Notes: generated by a model not told the origin, from the letters alone. Counted from the first letter of the stretch, positions 1 to 8,737 are shown. The stretch: DNA of 64,000 nucleotides from Botrimarina colliarenosi (GCF_007859955.1 NZ_SJPR01000001.1:1555590-1619589), one strand, 5' to 3'. Numbers and translations are program-made.

Positions 1-1
1 T

Positions 2-1459
2 GCGCTGCTGGGCGCGCTCCCCGCGTCAATCGCCGAGAACGAGGCGCTAGCGCCCTACTTGGCCGACGACGAGCTGGCGACCGGCTACTTTCGGCTGTAC
101 GAGAGCCGCTTGATCCAGGGCGCCACTTGGCGACGTGACGTGGCGCGGTGGGCCCGCGGCAGCGACGCGGCGCCGATGGCGGTCGCCGGATCGCTCTTCG
201 ACTGGACGGTCCGCAATCTGCAGCTGGTCGAGCCGACGCAATCGCCGCCGCGTTGGCAGTGGGAGCTGATGCTCCACGGCCAAGCAACCGTTGCGGGGCG
301 GGCTTGGCTCTTCGCCGGTCTCTGCGAACAACAGAACCTGACCGCCGTCGTGGTGAACACAGCGGGCGAGGCAGGGGAGGGGGGGCGTCTGCTGGTTGGC
401 GTCGTCGACGGCGACCAACTGCGGATGTTCGACCCCGCGATTGGCTTGCCAATCCCCGGCGCCGAGTCGGGCTCGATCGCGACGCTCGCCGAGCTGCAAG
501 CCGACGACAGCCTGCTACGGCAATTCGATCTCGACGGGCAGCCCTACCCGGTGACCGCCGAATCGCTCAAGTCGGCGACGGCGGCGGTCGTCATCGGCTC
601 GCCGTTCGCCCTCTCGCAACGGGCGGGCGAGTTCACCCGCCGCCTGACCGGCGAAGACGCCCTGACGCTCGCCCCGGACCTCGACGCCACCGCCGACCGG
701 CTGCGTGGCGTCGCGGGGATCGAGGGCGTGACGCTCTGGACCGAGCCCTTCGAGACACTGGCCGACAAGCTGGCGGCGAAGCCGTCGGAACGCCAGCAGG
801 CGGTCAGAGACTTCTTGCCGTTCGCTTGGCGTCCCATGCTGTGGCGCGGCCGGCTGCAACAGTTCCGTGGCGTGCACGAAGAGGCCGCCGTCAAACGCGA
901 CGCCCTCGACGAGACGCTCGACGACCATCAAGCGGCGCAGCGCTACTACATGAACCGAAATGTCCGCCCGCCGGACGACCGGCTGAGCACGGTCCCCGAA
1001 GATAAACGCGACATCTACCGATCGACGCGGACGTTGGCGACGCTGTTCCTGGCGGAACTCCGCCTAGACGACGGCGCCGACGCGGTCGCGATCGACTGGC
1101 TCGAAAACTCGGCCCTCGACGACTCGTCGGCCGACCCGTACCGGCCCCTCATCCAGGACTTGAAGGCCCGGGCGCTGGCGCGTCTCGGCGAGAAGGAGAA
1201 AGCGGCCGACGTGCTCGATTCGATCGAGGGGCCGATGGCCTACGGGGCGAAACTGCTGGCGCGTCAGTACCGCGAAGCCGCCACCGAGGAAGAAACCACC
1301 GAGGAAGAAACCACCGAGGAAGAAACCACCGAGGAAGAAACCACCGAGGAAGAAACCACCGAGGAAGAAACCACCGAGGAAGAAACCACCGAGGAAGAAA
1401 CCACCGCTGACGATGACGCCGCTGGCGATGAAGACGAGCCAACGGCGGGCGAGCCGTGA
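2..1459 (+). CDS. Partial hypothetical protein with transglutaminase-like stretch and acidic repeat tail
   Basis: The frame is open to the left edge, so the true start lies outside the window; 485 residues are visible. An N-terminal stretch (HGQATVAGRAWLFAGLCEQQ) resembles the transglutaminase-like core of some planctomycete proteins, but I cannot assign catalytic residues. The part before the tail is helical and TPR-like (RALARLGEKEKAADVLDSIE). The C-terminus is eight TEEET units followed by a D/E-rich end, probably disordered and strongly acidic. The stop overlaps the GTG of the next gene (GTGA), suggesting translational coupling. Function not known. Confidence 0.7.
   Translation, partial: ALLGALPASIAENEALAPYLADDELATGYFRLYESRLIQGATWRRDVARWARGSDAAPMAVAGSLFDWTVRNLQLVEPTQSPPRWQWELMLHGQATVAGRAWLFAGLCEQQNLTAVVVNTAGEAGEGGRLLVGVVDGDQLRMFDPAIGLPIPGAESGSIATLAELQADDSLLRQFDLDGQPYPVTAESLKSATAAVVIGSPFALSQRAGEFTRRLTGEDALTLAPDLDATADRLRGVAGIEGVTLWTEPFETLADKLAAKPSERQQAVRDFLPFAWRPMLWRGRLQQFRGVHEEAAVKRDALDETLDDHQAAQRYYMNRNVRPPDDRLSTVPEDKRDIYRSTRTLATLFLAELRLDDGADAVAIDWLENSALDDSSADPYRPLIQDLKARALARLGEKEKAADVLDSIEGPMAYGAKLLARQYREAATEEETTEEETTEEETTEEETTEEETTEEETTEEETTEEETTADDDAAGDEDEPTAGEP
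1283..1402 (+). repeat. 15-bp tandem repeat, 8 units, in frame
   Basis: Eight essentially identical copies of accgaggaagaaacc encode TEEET x8. Because the DNA, not only the protein, is conserved between units, the expansion is probably recent and its copy number may vary between strains. 15 bp keeps the frame at every step. Confidence 0.95.
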
Positions 1460-2418
1460 GCGCTGTGGTCCGTCGGCAGTGGTTCTTGATCGCCCTGGCC
1501 GGAGTGCTCGTCGGGGGGGCCGCGTTGCACGGCGTCTTGCGGCCGTGGACCGACGCGATCCCCCGTGACCCGTTGGTGGCGATCATTCTGCTGGCGATGT
1601 CGGCGCCGCTCGACCTGCGCCGCTCGCTGGCCGGGCCCAAGGCGACGACCGCGGCGGTGATCGGCGTCGCGGTCAACACCCTGCTCGCCGGCCCCCTGGC
1701 GTGGGTTGCTAGCAAGGGCCTTAGCGAGCCGCTCGCAATCGGCCTGATCGTCGTCGCCTTGGCGCCCTGTACGCTTGCCTCGGCAGCGGTCTGGACGCGG
1801 CGTGGCGGCGGCAACGAGGCGGTCGCCCTCACCGTGACGGTGGTCACCAACCTGCTGACATTTATCGCATTGCCGGCGTGGGCGTGGCTGCTCATTGGCC
1901 AATCACGCTCGGTCGACGCCGTGGCGCTCAGCCTCCAAATGCTGCTCTACGTCGTGCTGCCAATCGCGGCGGGGCAGGTGATCCGGACCCAGCCGGCGTG
2001 GCGGCTGTGGTGCGACCGGCGGCGGCACGCCCTGAGCCTCTTCGCGCAGATCGGGCTACTGGTGATGGTGCTGATTGGCGCCGTCCGCTGTGGGGCTCTG
2101 CTGGAGCACCCGGCGACGCGGCTGGGGCCGGCCGAATGGGGGCTGCTGTTTTTGCTCGCTGGGGGGGTGCACTGCGTGCTGTTCGCGATCGGCTGGCGGC
2201 TGGCCCGCGTCGCCGGCGCCCCGCGGGGCGAGGCTCTGGCGGCCGCCGTCGCGGGGAGCCAGAAAACGCTCGCCGTCGGCCTGACGGTCGCGATGGACTT
2301 CGGATCGCTGGCGATTCTGCCGATGATCGTCTACCACGCTCTGCAGCTGGTGATCGACGCCGTTTTGGTCGATCGGCTGGGGGTGAAGTCCGCGAATCCG
2401 GCCCACCAGCCATCTTGA
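1456..2418 (+). CDS. Bile acid:sodium symporter-like (SBF-like) membrane transporter
   Basis: A 320-residue protein that is hydrophobic along most of its length, with about nine membrane segments. The segment [20 protein letters not shown] followed by [14 protein letters not shown] matches the conserved crossover-helix region of the SBF-like (YfeH/bile acid:sodium symporter) family. It would transport an organic anion or similar solute with sodium; the substrate cannot be inferred. The GTG start overlaps the upstream stop, so the two are probably co-translated. The stop codon lies inside the proposed -35 box of the rpmE promoter. Confidence 0.8.
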   Translation: MSAVVRRQWFLIALAGVLVGGAALHGVLRPWTDAIPRDPLVAIILLAMSAPLDLRRSLAGPKATTAAVIGVAVNTLLAGPLAWVASKGLSEPLAIGLIVVALAPCTLASAAVWTRRGGGNEAVALTVTVVTNLLTFIALPAWAWLLIGQSRSVDAVALSLQMLLYVVLPIAAGQVIRTQPAWRLWCDRRRHALSLFAQIGLLVMVLIGAVRCGALLEHPATRLGPAEWGLLFLLAGGVHCVLFAIGWRLARVAGAPRGEALAAAVAGSQKTLAVGLTVAMDFGSLAILPMIVYHALQLVIDAVLVDRLGVKSANPAHQPS

Positions 2419-2443
2419 GCCCCGCCCGCCGCCCCCGTATGAT
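2415..2443 (+). promoter_or_regulatory. Candidate sigma-70 promoter for rpmE
   Basis: TTGAGC (2415-2420) and TATGAT (2438-2443) are separated by exactly 17 bp, about 95 bp before the rpmE start. The -10 box lies within a 17-bp perfect dyad CCCCGTAT-G-ATACGGGG (2433-2449), which could be an operator. Motif match only. Confidence 0.45.
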
Positions 2444-2537
2444 ACGGGGCTACGGCGGACTCCCCGCCAACACCAAGGGCCCCGCGACCTCACCAAACGA
2501 GGACGCCACCCCGGGCCGAACCGAGAGGAACCCCGCC

Positions 2538-2765
2538 ATGCAGGCCGACATCCACCCGAATTACCAAGAGACCAAGGTCACCTGCGGTTGTGGCAACACG
2601 TTCGAGACGCGGAGCACCCGCCCCGAACTCCGTGTTGACATCTGCAACGCCTGCCACCCGTTCTACACCGGCAAGCTGAAGTTCGTGGACACCGCGGGCC
2701 GCATCGACAAGTTCAAGAAGAAGTTCGCCGCCGCCGGCTACGCCAGCCTCGGCAAGAAGAAGTGA
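2538..2765 (+). CDS. rpmE: 50S ribosomal protein L31
   Basis: 75 residues, the usual L31 length. The N-terminus [10 protein letters not shown] and [11 protein letters not shown] are diagnostic. Four cysteines (C16, C18, C36, C39) make it the zinc-binding (C+) type, so it may act as a zinc reserve as in other bacteria. GAGAGGA about 9 nt upstream serves as ribosome binding site and fixes the start. It precedes prfA and prmC, an rpmE-prfA-prmC order common in bacteria. Confidence 0.97.
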   Translation: MQADIHPNYQETKVTCGCGNTFETRSTRPELRVDICNACHPFYTGKLKFVDTAGRIDKFKKKFAAAGYASLGKKK

Positions 2766-2770
2766 ACATG

Positions 2771-2871
2771 AAGTTGGAAGTCGGAAGTTGGAAGTCGGAA
2801 GAGCGTTAGCGCGGCCGTCGGTTTGACGGCAAGCGTTACCTCCCACTTCGTACTTCCAACTTCCAACTTCC
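2771..2871. repeat. C-type heptamer-repeat palindrome between rpmE and prfA
   Basis: The left arm is built from GGAAGTT/GGAAGTC heptamers and the right arm from their complement (AACTTCC). A central part holds a small ccgtc...gacgg hairpin. It fills the rpmE-prfA gap and ends one base before the prfA ATG. Confidence 0.8.
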
Positions 2872-2872
2872 C

Positions 2873-3946
2873 ATGCGTGACTTACTTGAGACCAAGCTTG
2901 CCCGTTTCGAGCAACTCGAACGCGACCTGGTCGATCCCGACGTGCTGGCCGACTCCAATCGGTTGGCGAACACGGCGCGGGAGCACGGCTCGCTGACGCG
3001 GCTGGTCGGCAAGTACCGGTCGTTCAAGGACCTGTGCCAGCAGATCGCCGAGGCCCGGGAGATGGCCGCGGGCGACGACGCCGAGATGAGCGAGCTGGCC
3101 GAGGCGGAACTCCCCGACCTCATCGAGCGCCGCGAAGCGCTGTGGGACGAGCTGCTGACGATGACGCTCGGCGGCGAGGACGCCAACCGCACCCGCTGCA
3201 TGATGGAGATCCGGGCCGGCACCGGCGGCGACGAGGCGGCCCTCTTCGCCCGTGACCTGTTCGAGATGTACAAGCGCCACGCCGAGGTGAAGCGCTGGAA
3301 GGTCGAGATCATGGACGCCAGCCCGACCGAGTTGGGCGGCTTCAAAGAGATCGCGCTCGCCTTCGAAGGGGACGGCGTCTACCGCGAACTCCGCTACGAG
3401 TCGGGCGGCCACCGCGTCCAACGCGTCCCCGCGACCGAGACCCAGGGCCGCGTCCACACCTCCGCCGCGACGGTCGCCGTCATGGCCGAGCCGGAGGATG
3501 TCGAGGTCACGCTGACGCCCGAGGACTACCGGGTCGACAAGTTCTGCGCGTCGGGCCCCGGCGGGCAGCACGTCAACAAGACCGAATCCGCCATCCGGCT
3601 CACCCACTACGACACCGGCATCGTCGTTCAGTGCCAGGACGAAAAGTCCCAGCACAAGAACCTCGCCAAGGCGCTGCGGGTGCTCAAGTCGCGGATCTAC
3701 GACCGACGCCAGCAAGAAGAGGCCGACGCCCGCGCCGCCGAGCGCAAGGGCCTCGTTGGCTCCGGCGACCGGAGCGAACGGATCCGCACCTACAACTACC
3801 CCCAGAACCGCTTCACCGATCACCGCGTCGGCCTGACGCTGTACAAGCTCGACCAGATCATGGCCGGCGACGTCCAGCTGGTGACCGACGCCCTGGTGGA
3901 CCACGACCGCCAGAGCGTCCGCGACGCGATGGGAGGGTTGGATTGA
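2873..3946 (+). CDS. prfA: Peptide chain release factor 1
   Basis: 357 residues, normal for RF1. It releases nascent peptides at UAA/UAG. The stop-codon recognition tripeptide PAT appears in [20 protein letters not shown] and the GGQ peptidyl-tRNA hydrolysis motif in [19 protein letters not shown]. The RF1 type is distinguished from RF2 by the PxT tripeptide and by the absence of a programmed frameshift. The ATG lies one base after a palindromic repeat, with no clear Shine-Dalgarno of its own. The downstream prmC product would methylate the GGQ glutamine. Confidence 0.97.
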   Translation: MRDLLETKLARFEQLERDLVDPDVLADSNRLANTAREHGSLTRLVGKYRSFKDLCQQIAEAREMAAGDDAEMSELAEAELPDLIERREALWDELLTMTLGGEDANRTRCMMEIRAGTGGDEAALFARDLFEMYKRHAEVKRWKVEIMDASPTELGGFKEIALAFEGDGVYRELRYESGGHRVQRVPATETQGRVHTSAATVAVMAEPEDVEVTLTPEDYRVDKFCASGPGGQHVNKTESAIRLTHYDTGIVVQCQDEKSQHKNLAKALRVLKSRIYDRRQQEEADARAAERKGLVGSGDRSERIRTYNYPQNRFTDHRVGLTLYKLDQIMAGDVQLVTDALVDHDRQSVRDAMGGLD

Positions 3947-4037
3947 ATGCGGATTTCGGATTTCGGAATGCGGATTGAAGTAGGTCGACGGCTCCGCCAT
4001 CGTTCCTTCCGCAATCCCCATTCCGCAATCCGCAATT
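3946..4037. repeat. D-type palindrome (cggatt heptamers) between prfA and prmC
   Basis: The left arm consists of TCGGATT/GCGGATT units and the right arm is the complement (AATCCGC-type units). It begins on the last base of the prfA stop codon. The same family occurs between flhA and flhF (57852-57944). Confidence 0.8.
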
Positions 4038-4070
4038 GCCTACTAGCGGACTCTCAACTTCGAGACCGCC

Positions 4071-4946
4071 ATGCCTGACGCTACGCCTTGGTCCGTTCTC
4101 CGTCTGCTGAATTGGACGACGGACTATCTGAAAGAGCACCACGCCGAGTCGCCGCGGCTCGACGCCGAGGTGCTGCTCGCCGAGGCGCTGGGCTGTAAGC
4201 GGATCGCGCTCTACACCCGCTTCGACGAAGTCCCCGCCGAAGCGACCCGCAACGCGTTCCGGGCGCTGGTGAAGAAGCGCGCCGACGGGGCGCCGGTCGC
4301 CTATCTGGTGGGGCGCAAAGAGTTCTACTCGCTGGAGATGCACGTCGAAGAAGGCGTCCTGATCCCGCGGCCCGACACCGAGCTGCTGGTCGTGACGGTG
4401 CTCGACCGCATCAAGGAGAAGGGAGGCGGCGACGTGATGATCGCCGACATCGGTACGGGAACCGGAGCGATCGCCGTGGCGATCGCCAACCAGGCGCCGT
4501 CGGCCAAGGTGGTCGCGATCGACATCAACCCGCAAGCGGTCGCCCTGGCGAAGAAGAACGCCGAACGGCACGGCGTCGCCGAACGCGTCGCGCCGATCGA
4601 GGGCGACCTGTTCGCGACCGTGAAGGCGTCGCGGCGGTTCGACTTCATCGTCAGCAACCCGCCCTACGTGACGACCAACGAGCTGATGAACCTCGACCCA
4701 ACGGTCCGCGACCACGAGCCCCACCTGGCGCTCGATGGCGGCCCGGAAGGGACCGATATCATCGAACGGTTGCTTGCAGTCGCGCCGGAGCGATTGGCCG
4801 ACGGCGGCGAGCTGCTGATTGAGATCAGCCCGATGATCGCCGACCGCGTCGAGCGGTTGGTGCGCGACGCCCCGGGGCTGGAGTTCCTCGCAACGCTCAA
4901 GGACCTCTCGCAACAGCCCCGCGTCACGCACGCAAGAAAGGCGTAA
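4071..4946 (+). CDS. prmC: Peptide chain release factor N(5)-glutamine methyltransferase
   Basis: 291 residues. It methylates the GGQ glutamine of release factors using S-adenosylmethionine. The SAM-binding motif I is DIGTGTGAIAVAIA and the catalytic NPPY motif is present (VSNPPYVT). The N-terminal helical domain starts with WTTDYLKEHHAESPRLDAEVLL, as in HemK/PrmC proteins. Its position after prfA is the classical arrangement of enzyme and substrate genes. Confidence 0.95.
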   Translation: MPDATPWSVLRLLNWTTDYLKEHHAESPRLDAEVLLAEALGCKRIALYTRFDEVPAEATRNAFRALVKKRADGAPVAYLVGRKEFYSLEMHVEEGVLIPRPDTELLVVTVLDRIKEKGGGDVMIADIGTGTGAIAVAIANQAPSAKVVAIDINPQAVALAKKNAERHGVAERVAPIEGDLFATVKASRRFDFIVSNPPYVTTNELMNLDPTVRDHEPHLALDGGPEGTDIIERLLAVAPERLADGGELLIEISPMIADRVERLVRDAPGLEFLATLKDLSQQPRVTHARKA

Positions 4947-4978
4947 CGAATCGACCCATCGCATTTTCGATCAAATGA

Positions 4979-5046
4979 GAGCCGCGTCGTCCCGACCGCG
5001 GCGGCGCCGGGTACCCGCTTCGGCCGCGGTCGGGACGACGCGGCTC
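4979..5046. repeat. F-type palindrome with GGTACCCGC core
   Basis: Two perfect 24-nt complementary arms (beginning gagccgcgtcgtcccg) surround a 20-nt centre ggcgccgggtacccgcttcg. The centre is the same as that of the B elements far downstream, while the arms are unrelated. The right arm runs into the pxpA stop codon. Confidence 0.9.
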
Positions 5047-5791
5047 ACACGCTGAATGCTCGCAGCGTGATTCCCTCTGCTTCGAGCGCTGCTCGAACGG
5101 CCCGCGTCAGCTCCACCGCGTTCGCCCCGTCGCCGTGCAGACAAAGGCTGTCGCAACGGATTGCGATCTCCTTCCCGCTCATCGAAACAGCGACCCCGTC
5201 CCGCGCCAGCCGCCCCGCTTGAGCGACGACGGCTGATTCACTGGCTAGCATCGCGCCGGGGAGCGACCTTGGGGCGAGAGTCCCGTCGTCGAGATAAGCC
5301 CGATCGGCGAAGGCCTCGGCAAAGTAAGCGACATCGGCTCGGTCGGCGGCCTCTTGCAACGCGGTCCCGGCTTGGCCGAGCAGGGCGAGCGGCGTGTGGT
5401 AGTCGTGGACAAACGCCACCACCGCAGCGGCCAGGGCGGCGTCGCGTCCCGTTTGGTGGTAGAGCGCGCCGTGCAGTTTCACATAACGCACCTCGCCGCC
5501 GAGTCCCGCCGCGACGGAGTGTAAGCGATCAACTTGAGCGAACAGCAATCGCCGCAAAGCGTCCGGCGTGATCGCGATCTCCTGCCGGCCGAAGTGCTCA
5601 CGATCTTCGTGGCCCGGATGAGCGCCGATGGCGACGCCGTGATCGATCGCCCATCGCACCGCCGCGGCCATCGTCAACGCATCGCCGGCATGGCCGCCGC
5701 AGGCGATGTTCGCGGAGGTCACCAGCGGGATCAGCTCGGCGTCATTCCCGGCGCCTTCGCCCACGTCGGCGTTGAGATCAATCGTTGGCAT
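5045..5791 (-). CDS. pxpA: 5-oxoprolinase subunit PxpA (LamB/YcsF family)
   Basis: 248 residues from the chosen ATG; the upstream in-frame extension is rejected because it falls in a palindrome. The N-terminus MPTIDLNADVGEG and NIACGGHAGD are signatures of the LamB/YcsF family. PxpA works with PxpB and PxpC to convert 5-oxoproline to glutamate using ATP, clearing a damaged-metabolite product. It lies directly downstream of the pxpB-pxpC fusion on the same strand, which supports the assignment. Its 3' end is overlapped by the F-type palindrome. Confidence 0.92.
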   Translation of the reverse strand: MPTIDLNADVGEGAGNDAELIPLVTSANIACGGHAGDALTMAAAVRWAIDHGVAIGAHPGHEDREHFGRQEIAITPDALRRLLFAQVDRLHSVAAGLGGEVRYVKLHGALYHQTGRDAALAAAVVAFVHDYHTPLALLGQAGTALQEAADRADVAYFAEAFADRAYLDDGTLAPRSLPGAMLASESAVVAQAGRLARDGVAVSMSGKEIAIRCDSLCLHGDGANAVELTRAVRAALEAEGITLRAFSV

Positions 5792-5800
5792 CGAAGGATT

Positions 5801-5876
5801 GAACCACAAAGGAACTAAGGAACGAAGGAGGTTGCAAACAAATCGCTTCCTTAGTTCCGTCGTTCCTTTGTGGTTC
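5801..5876. repeat. E-type palindrome (xAAGGAAC octamers) between pxpBC and pxpA
   Basis: The left arm gaaccacaaaggaactaagg and its approximate complement (cttccttagttcc... ending tttgtggttc) form a long imperfect hairpin. The arms contain 8-bp units of xAAGGAAC type and are AT-richer than the neighbourhood. The right arm reaches the pxpBC stop codon. Confidence 0.8.
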
Positions 5877-7437
5877 AAAGAATAAGCTGTTGGAGTTGGA
5901 TGCCAACGGCGGCGATGGCGAGGTCACGTTCGGCTTGCTGTCGCAAGTGGATCGCCGCGTCGAGAGTGATTTCGACGAAGCGGACCGGGTCGCCCGGCGC
6001 CAGTTGTCCGAGCGCGGGCCAATCGGCCGAGGCGATGACCGCCATCACGGGATACCCGCCGAGCGTTTGCCGGTCGGCGCCCAGCACGATCGGTTGGCCG
6101 CCAGGCGGGACTTGGAGGGCGCCGTGGCAGACGGGTTGCGACGGGAGGTCGTCGGCTTGTTCGACTTGCAGCGCGGGCCCTTCAAGGCGGACGCCCATGC
6201 GGCTCGATTGCGGCGTGACGCGGTAGGTTTCGTTGAGCAACCGACGCCACGCCTCGACGCCAAACGCTTCGGCTTGCGGGCCGCGAAGAACACCCAGCGT
6301 GGCGACTCCCCCACCGAGAGCCCGCCGCCAACCGACGCCGACGAGGACCGCGTCGGTTGATCGGCACGTGGCGTTTGCGTCGAGTGAACCGAGCAGCGTG
6401 TCCGGCTCAAGCGGCTTGCCGATCGCGCCGCTGACGCCGCCGGGAAACGCGACGTAGGCCCGGGCGCCGCCGACCAGCCGCCGCAGGTCGAGCTTCTGGC
6501 CGGGTTGGAGTTGGACTTGGTGCGCAGTGGAAACGGCGCCGGCGACACCGAGCGTGACCGGTTCGATCGCTTCGAGCACGGGGCCGACCAGCGTTGCTTC
6601 GAGGACGGGCGTCTCCGGAGCGTTGCCGACGAGCCGATTCGCCAGCCGCAGCGACGCCGTGTCCATCGCCCCGCCAGGGCTGACGCCAAGGTGTTGTTGT
6701 CCAAAGCGGCCGAGGCCTTGCACGGTGGTCTGCACCCCAGGGCTGACGACGCGCAGTAATGGCCTGTCGATTTCCGGTTCAGGCTTGGTTACCGTCATTC
6801 GCTGCTCGCTGGCCAGACGGTAGAACTCGTCGCGATCGATTGGCACGAAACGGACCCGGTCGCCGTAACGCAGCAGCGAAGGCTCGTCGCGGCCCTCGTC
6901 GAACATCACCAGCGGCGTCTGGCCAATCAGATTCCACCCGCCGGGCGAAGCCTGTGGGTAGACCCCCGTGTAAGGCCCGCCAATCCCCACGGCGCCAGCC
7001 GGCAAGGCCGTGCGCGGCGTCGCCCGCCGCGGCGTCTGCAACTCGGTCGGCAACCCTTCGAGGTACCCGAACCCCGGCTGAAACCCCACCGCGCCGACAA
7101 CATACTCCGCCCCCGCATGCCGACGCACAACCTCGTCGGCGCTCAGCCCGGCGTGCTTGGCGACCGCGTCAAGATCGGGCCCCAAGTCATCGCCGTAACA
7201 GACGGGCAACTCGATAAGCCGCGACGGCGAAGCCTCGCCATCGTTCGCTTGGTGGCGATTCAACCACTCGGTGACAGCGTCGCCCGCCGTAACGGTCGGG
7301 TCAAAGTGAACCGCCACGGCGCCAAAGGCGGGGACGACGTCGAGGATGCCGGCGGGCGCGGCGGCGGGGGCAACGTGAGCGGCTCGGCTTGATAGCAGAG
7401 CGGTGTCCCCCAGAGCGATCACCCTTCGTACCCCCAT
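5875..7437 (-). CDS. Fused 5-oxoprolinase subunits PxpB-PxpC
   Basis: A 520-residue single chain. The N-terminal half is PxpB-like (ALGDTALL near the start; YVVGAVGFQPGFGYLEGLP; PAGAVGIGGPYTGVYPQASP). The C-terminal half is PxpC-like, starting near LLRVVSPGVQTTVQGLGRFG. In many bacteria these are separate genes; here they are joined, with pxpA next. The ATG at 7437 overlaps the sulfotransferase end by 19 bp; a GTG at 7422 making a GTGA overlap behind a GGGGG stretch is an alternative. A much longer upstream extension in this frame is only the shadow of the sulfotransferase gene. Confidence 0.9.
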   Translation of the reverse strand: MGVRRVIALGDTALLSSRAAHVAPAAAPAGILDVVPAFGAVAVHFDPTVTAGDAVTEWLNRHQANDGEASPSRLIELPVCYGDDLGPDLDAVAKHAGLSADEVVRRHAGAEYVVGAVGFQPGFGYLEGLPTELQTPRRATPRTALPAGAVGIGGPYTGVYPQASPGGWNLIGQTPLVMFDEGRDEPSLLRYGDRVRFVPIDRDEFYRLASEQRMTVTKPEPEIDRPLLRVVSPGVQTTVQGLGRFGQQHLGVSPGGAMDTASLRLANRLVGNAPETPVLEATLVGPVLEAIEPVTLGVAGAVSTAHQVQLQPGQKLDLRRLVGGARAYVAFPGGVSGAIGKPLEPDTLLGSLDANATCRSTDAVLVGVGWRRALGGGVATLGVLRGPQAEAFGVEAWRRLLNETYRVTPQSSRMGVRLEGPALQVEQADDLPSQPVCHGALQVPPGGQPIVLGADRQTLGGYPVMAVIASADWPALGQLAPGDPVRFVEITLDAAIHLRQQAERDLAIAAVGIQLQQLIL

Positions 7438-8579
7438 CGCTCGGCGTACGCCCCCCAACGCTCCGCGATCCGCTCCCGCACCTCGGCCGGCATCTCGAAG
7501 CGGTTCGTCTTGTAGTCCTTCTCCTCGGCCAGGTAGGCGTCGACGCCCGCTTCGGCGTTGTCGAACGAGCCGAGATCGAGCTGTTCGTAGACGGCGCGAA
7601 GGCTCGCCTTCGGGTCGGCGACGAGGTCCTCGTAGCTCATCTCGACCAGCCGTCCCTCGGGGATGAGCGAGCGGTCGCGGTCGTACGCCTCGTACATGCG
7701 GGTGAGGTTCGAGAAGACCTCTTCCTCGATCCAGTCGTACTCGGCTCGATAACCTTGCAGGCTCTGCACGTCGGAGAGCGACTTCCAGAGCCGGACCGTC
7801 GAGGGGAAGAGCTTCATCGGATCGCGGCTGATGTGGACGAACCGGGCGTCGGGGAAGTGTTCCAGAATCGTCTTGATCCGTGCCGTGTGCGGCGGTGACT
7901 TGAGGATGACGCGGCCGGGGCGCTTGAGGCTCAGCGTGCCGACGAACCGCCGCAGGGATTCGCCCCAGCGGCGCCGGTCGTCGGGCGAGACGTTGTCGAG
8001 CGTCAGCCATTCGCCGCAGACAGGTCCGTTTTGCGGAAACGCCCAGCTGCGGTAGGGCGTCGGCAGGCCGAGGCTGCAGAGGGCGAACTCGTCTTCTTGC
8101 GGGCGGTCCCAGCCGGTGGCGACGTTGTCCATCGGCCGCTTCTTCGGCAGCAGCCAACCGATCAGCGGCGTGATGTAACGCTCGCTGAGGAGAAAGTGAT
8201 ACGGCGCGAAGCACTCGAACGTCGTCGGATAGACGTGCCGGGGGTCACGGATGAGCAGCTCGTGCAGCAGCGTCGTGCCCGACCGCCAATGCCCGAGCAC
8301 GAACAGCGGCGGCTGGCTCGGCTTTGCTAGCCGCAGGCGGCGGCCGTAGAGGAGGTCGGTCGCCAGCTTGCCCACGAGGTGGAAGAGCCCCACGCCGGTG
8401 ATCGTGAGACAGGTCAGCGCGCCGCGGACCGACAGTCGGCAGCGGTTGCGCAGGACCATCGCCCAGAAGACGCCCGGCGTCATGCCGTGCCAGAACAGCG
8501 GCGTGAGCCAGCCGTAATGGTGCAGCGGGTCGGCGCCGTAGCCCTGTTTGTTTGGCTTGGTGGGTTCCGTATCGGGCAT
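7419..8579 (-). CDS. Sulfotransferase family protein
   Basis: 386 residues. The PAPS 5'-phosphosulfate loop is LGHWRSGTTLLHELL (about residues 85-100) and the 3'-phosphate region is ARFVHISRDPMKLFPS, as in the Sulfotransfer_3 group. A hydrophobic stretch before the loop may associate with membrane. It would transfer sulfate from PAPS to an unknown acceptor, possibly a glycan or lipid. It shares an apparent operon with pxpBC-pxpA, but no metabolic link is evident. ATG 8579 (MPDTEPTKPN) is preferred over an upstream in-frame start because the extension is low-complexity. Confidence 0.85.
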   Translation of the reverse strand: MPDTEPTKPNKQGYGADPLHHYGWLTPLFWHGMTPGVFWAMVLRNRCRLSVRGALTCLTITGVGLFHLVGKLATDLLYGRRLRLAKPSQPPLFVLGHWRSGTTLLHELLIRDPRHVYPTTFECFAPYHFLLSERYITPLIGWLLPKKRPMDNVATGWDRPQEDEFALCSLGLPTPYRSWAFPQNGPVCGEWLTLDNVSPDDRRRWGESLRRFVGTLSLKRPGRVILKSPPHTARIKTILEHFPDARFVHISRDPMKLFPSTVRLWKSLSDVQSLQGYRAEYDWIEEEVFSNLTRMYEAYDRDRSLIPEGRLVEMSYEDLVADPKASLRAVYEQLDLGSFDNAEAGVDAYLAEEKDYKTNRFEMPAEVRERIAERWGAYAERWGYEG

Positions 8580-8656
8580 CGGTTGCGGGGCGTGCGTTGG
8601 CGAGGGGGGCGACGTAGCGAGTCTAGGTGGTGGTGGGGGGCGTGTCTGCGCTGCCA

Positions 8657-8737
8657 CTCCCGGCGCTGGCGCTTAGGGCTCCCGCCCGCAGTTATGGTGG
8701 CCGCAAGCGATTGAGCCCTAAGCGCCAGCGCCGGGAG
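8657..8737. repeat. B1 palindrome (B arms, non-canonical centre)
   Basis: The 25-nt arms (ctcccggcgctggcgcttag...) are those of the B family, but the centre has no GGTACC. The right arm holds the stop codon and last codons of the next gene on the minus strand. Confidence 0.85.

Noticed and set aside
1149..1902. Minus-strand frames opposite the TEEET repeat (FLPRW repeats)
   Set aside because: They exist only because the 15-bp repeat lacks stops in several frames; the plus-strand protein and the SBF transporter explain the region.
2882..4021. Minus-strand frame of about 379 codons opposite prfA
   Set aside because: High-GC shadow; prfA on the plus strand has all RF1 motifs.
5801..5878. Longer PxpA start within the E palindrome
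   Set aside because: The 29 extra residues come from the repeat; MPTIDLNADVGEG is the usual family N-terminus.
7438..8214. Long minus-strand extension of the PxpB-PxpC frame upstream of 7437
   Set aside because: It is arginine/proline-rich, fully overlaps the well-supported sulfotransferase gene on the same strand in another frame, and has no similarity to PxpB N-termini.
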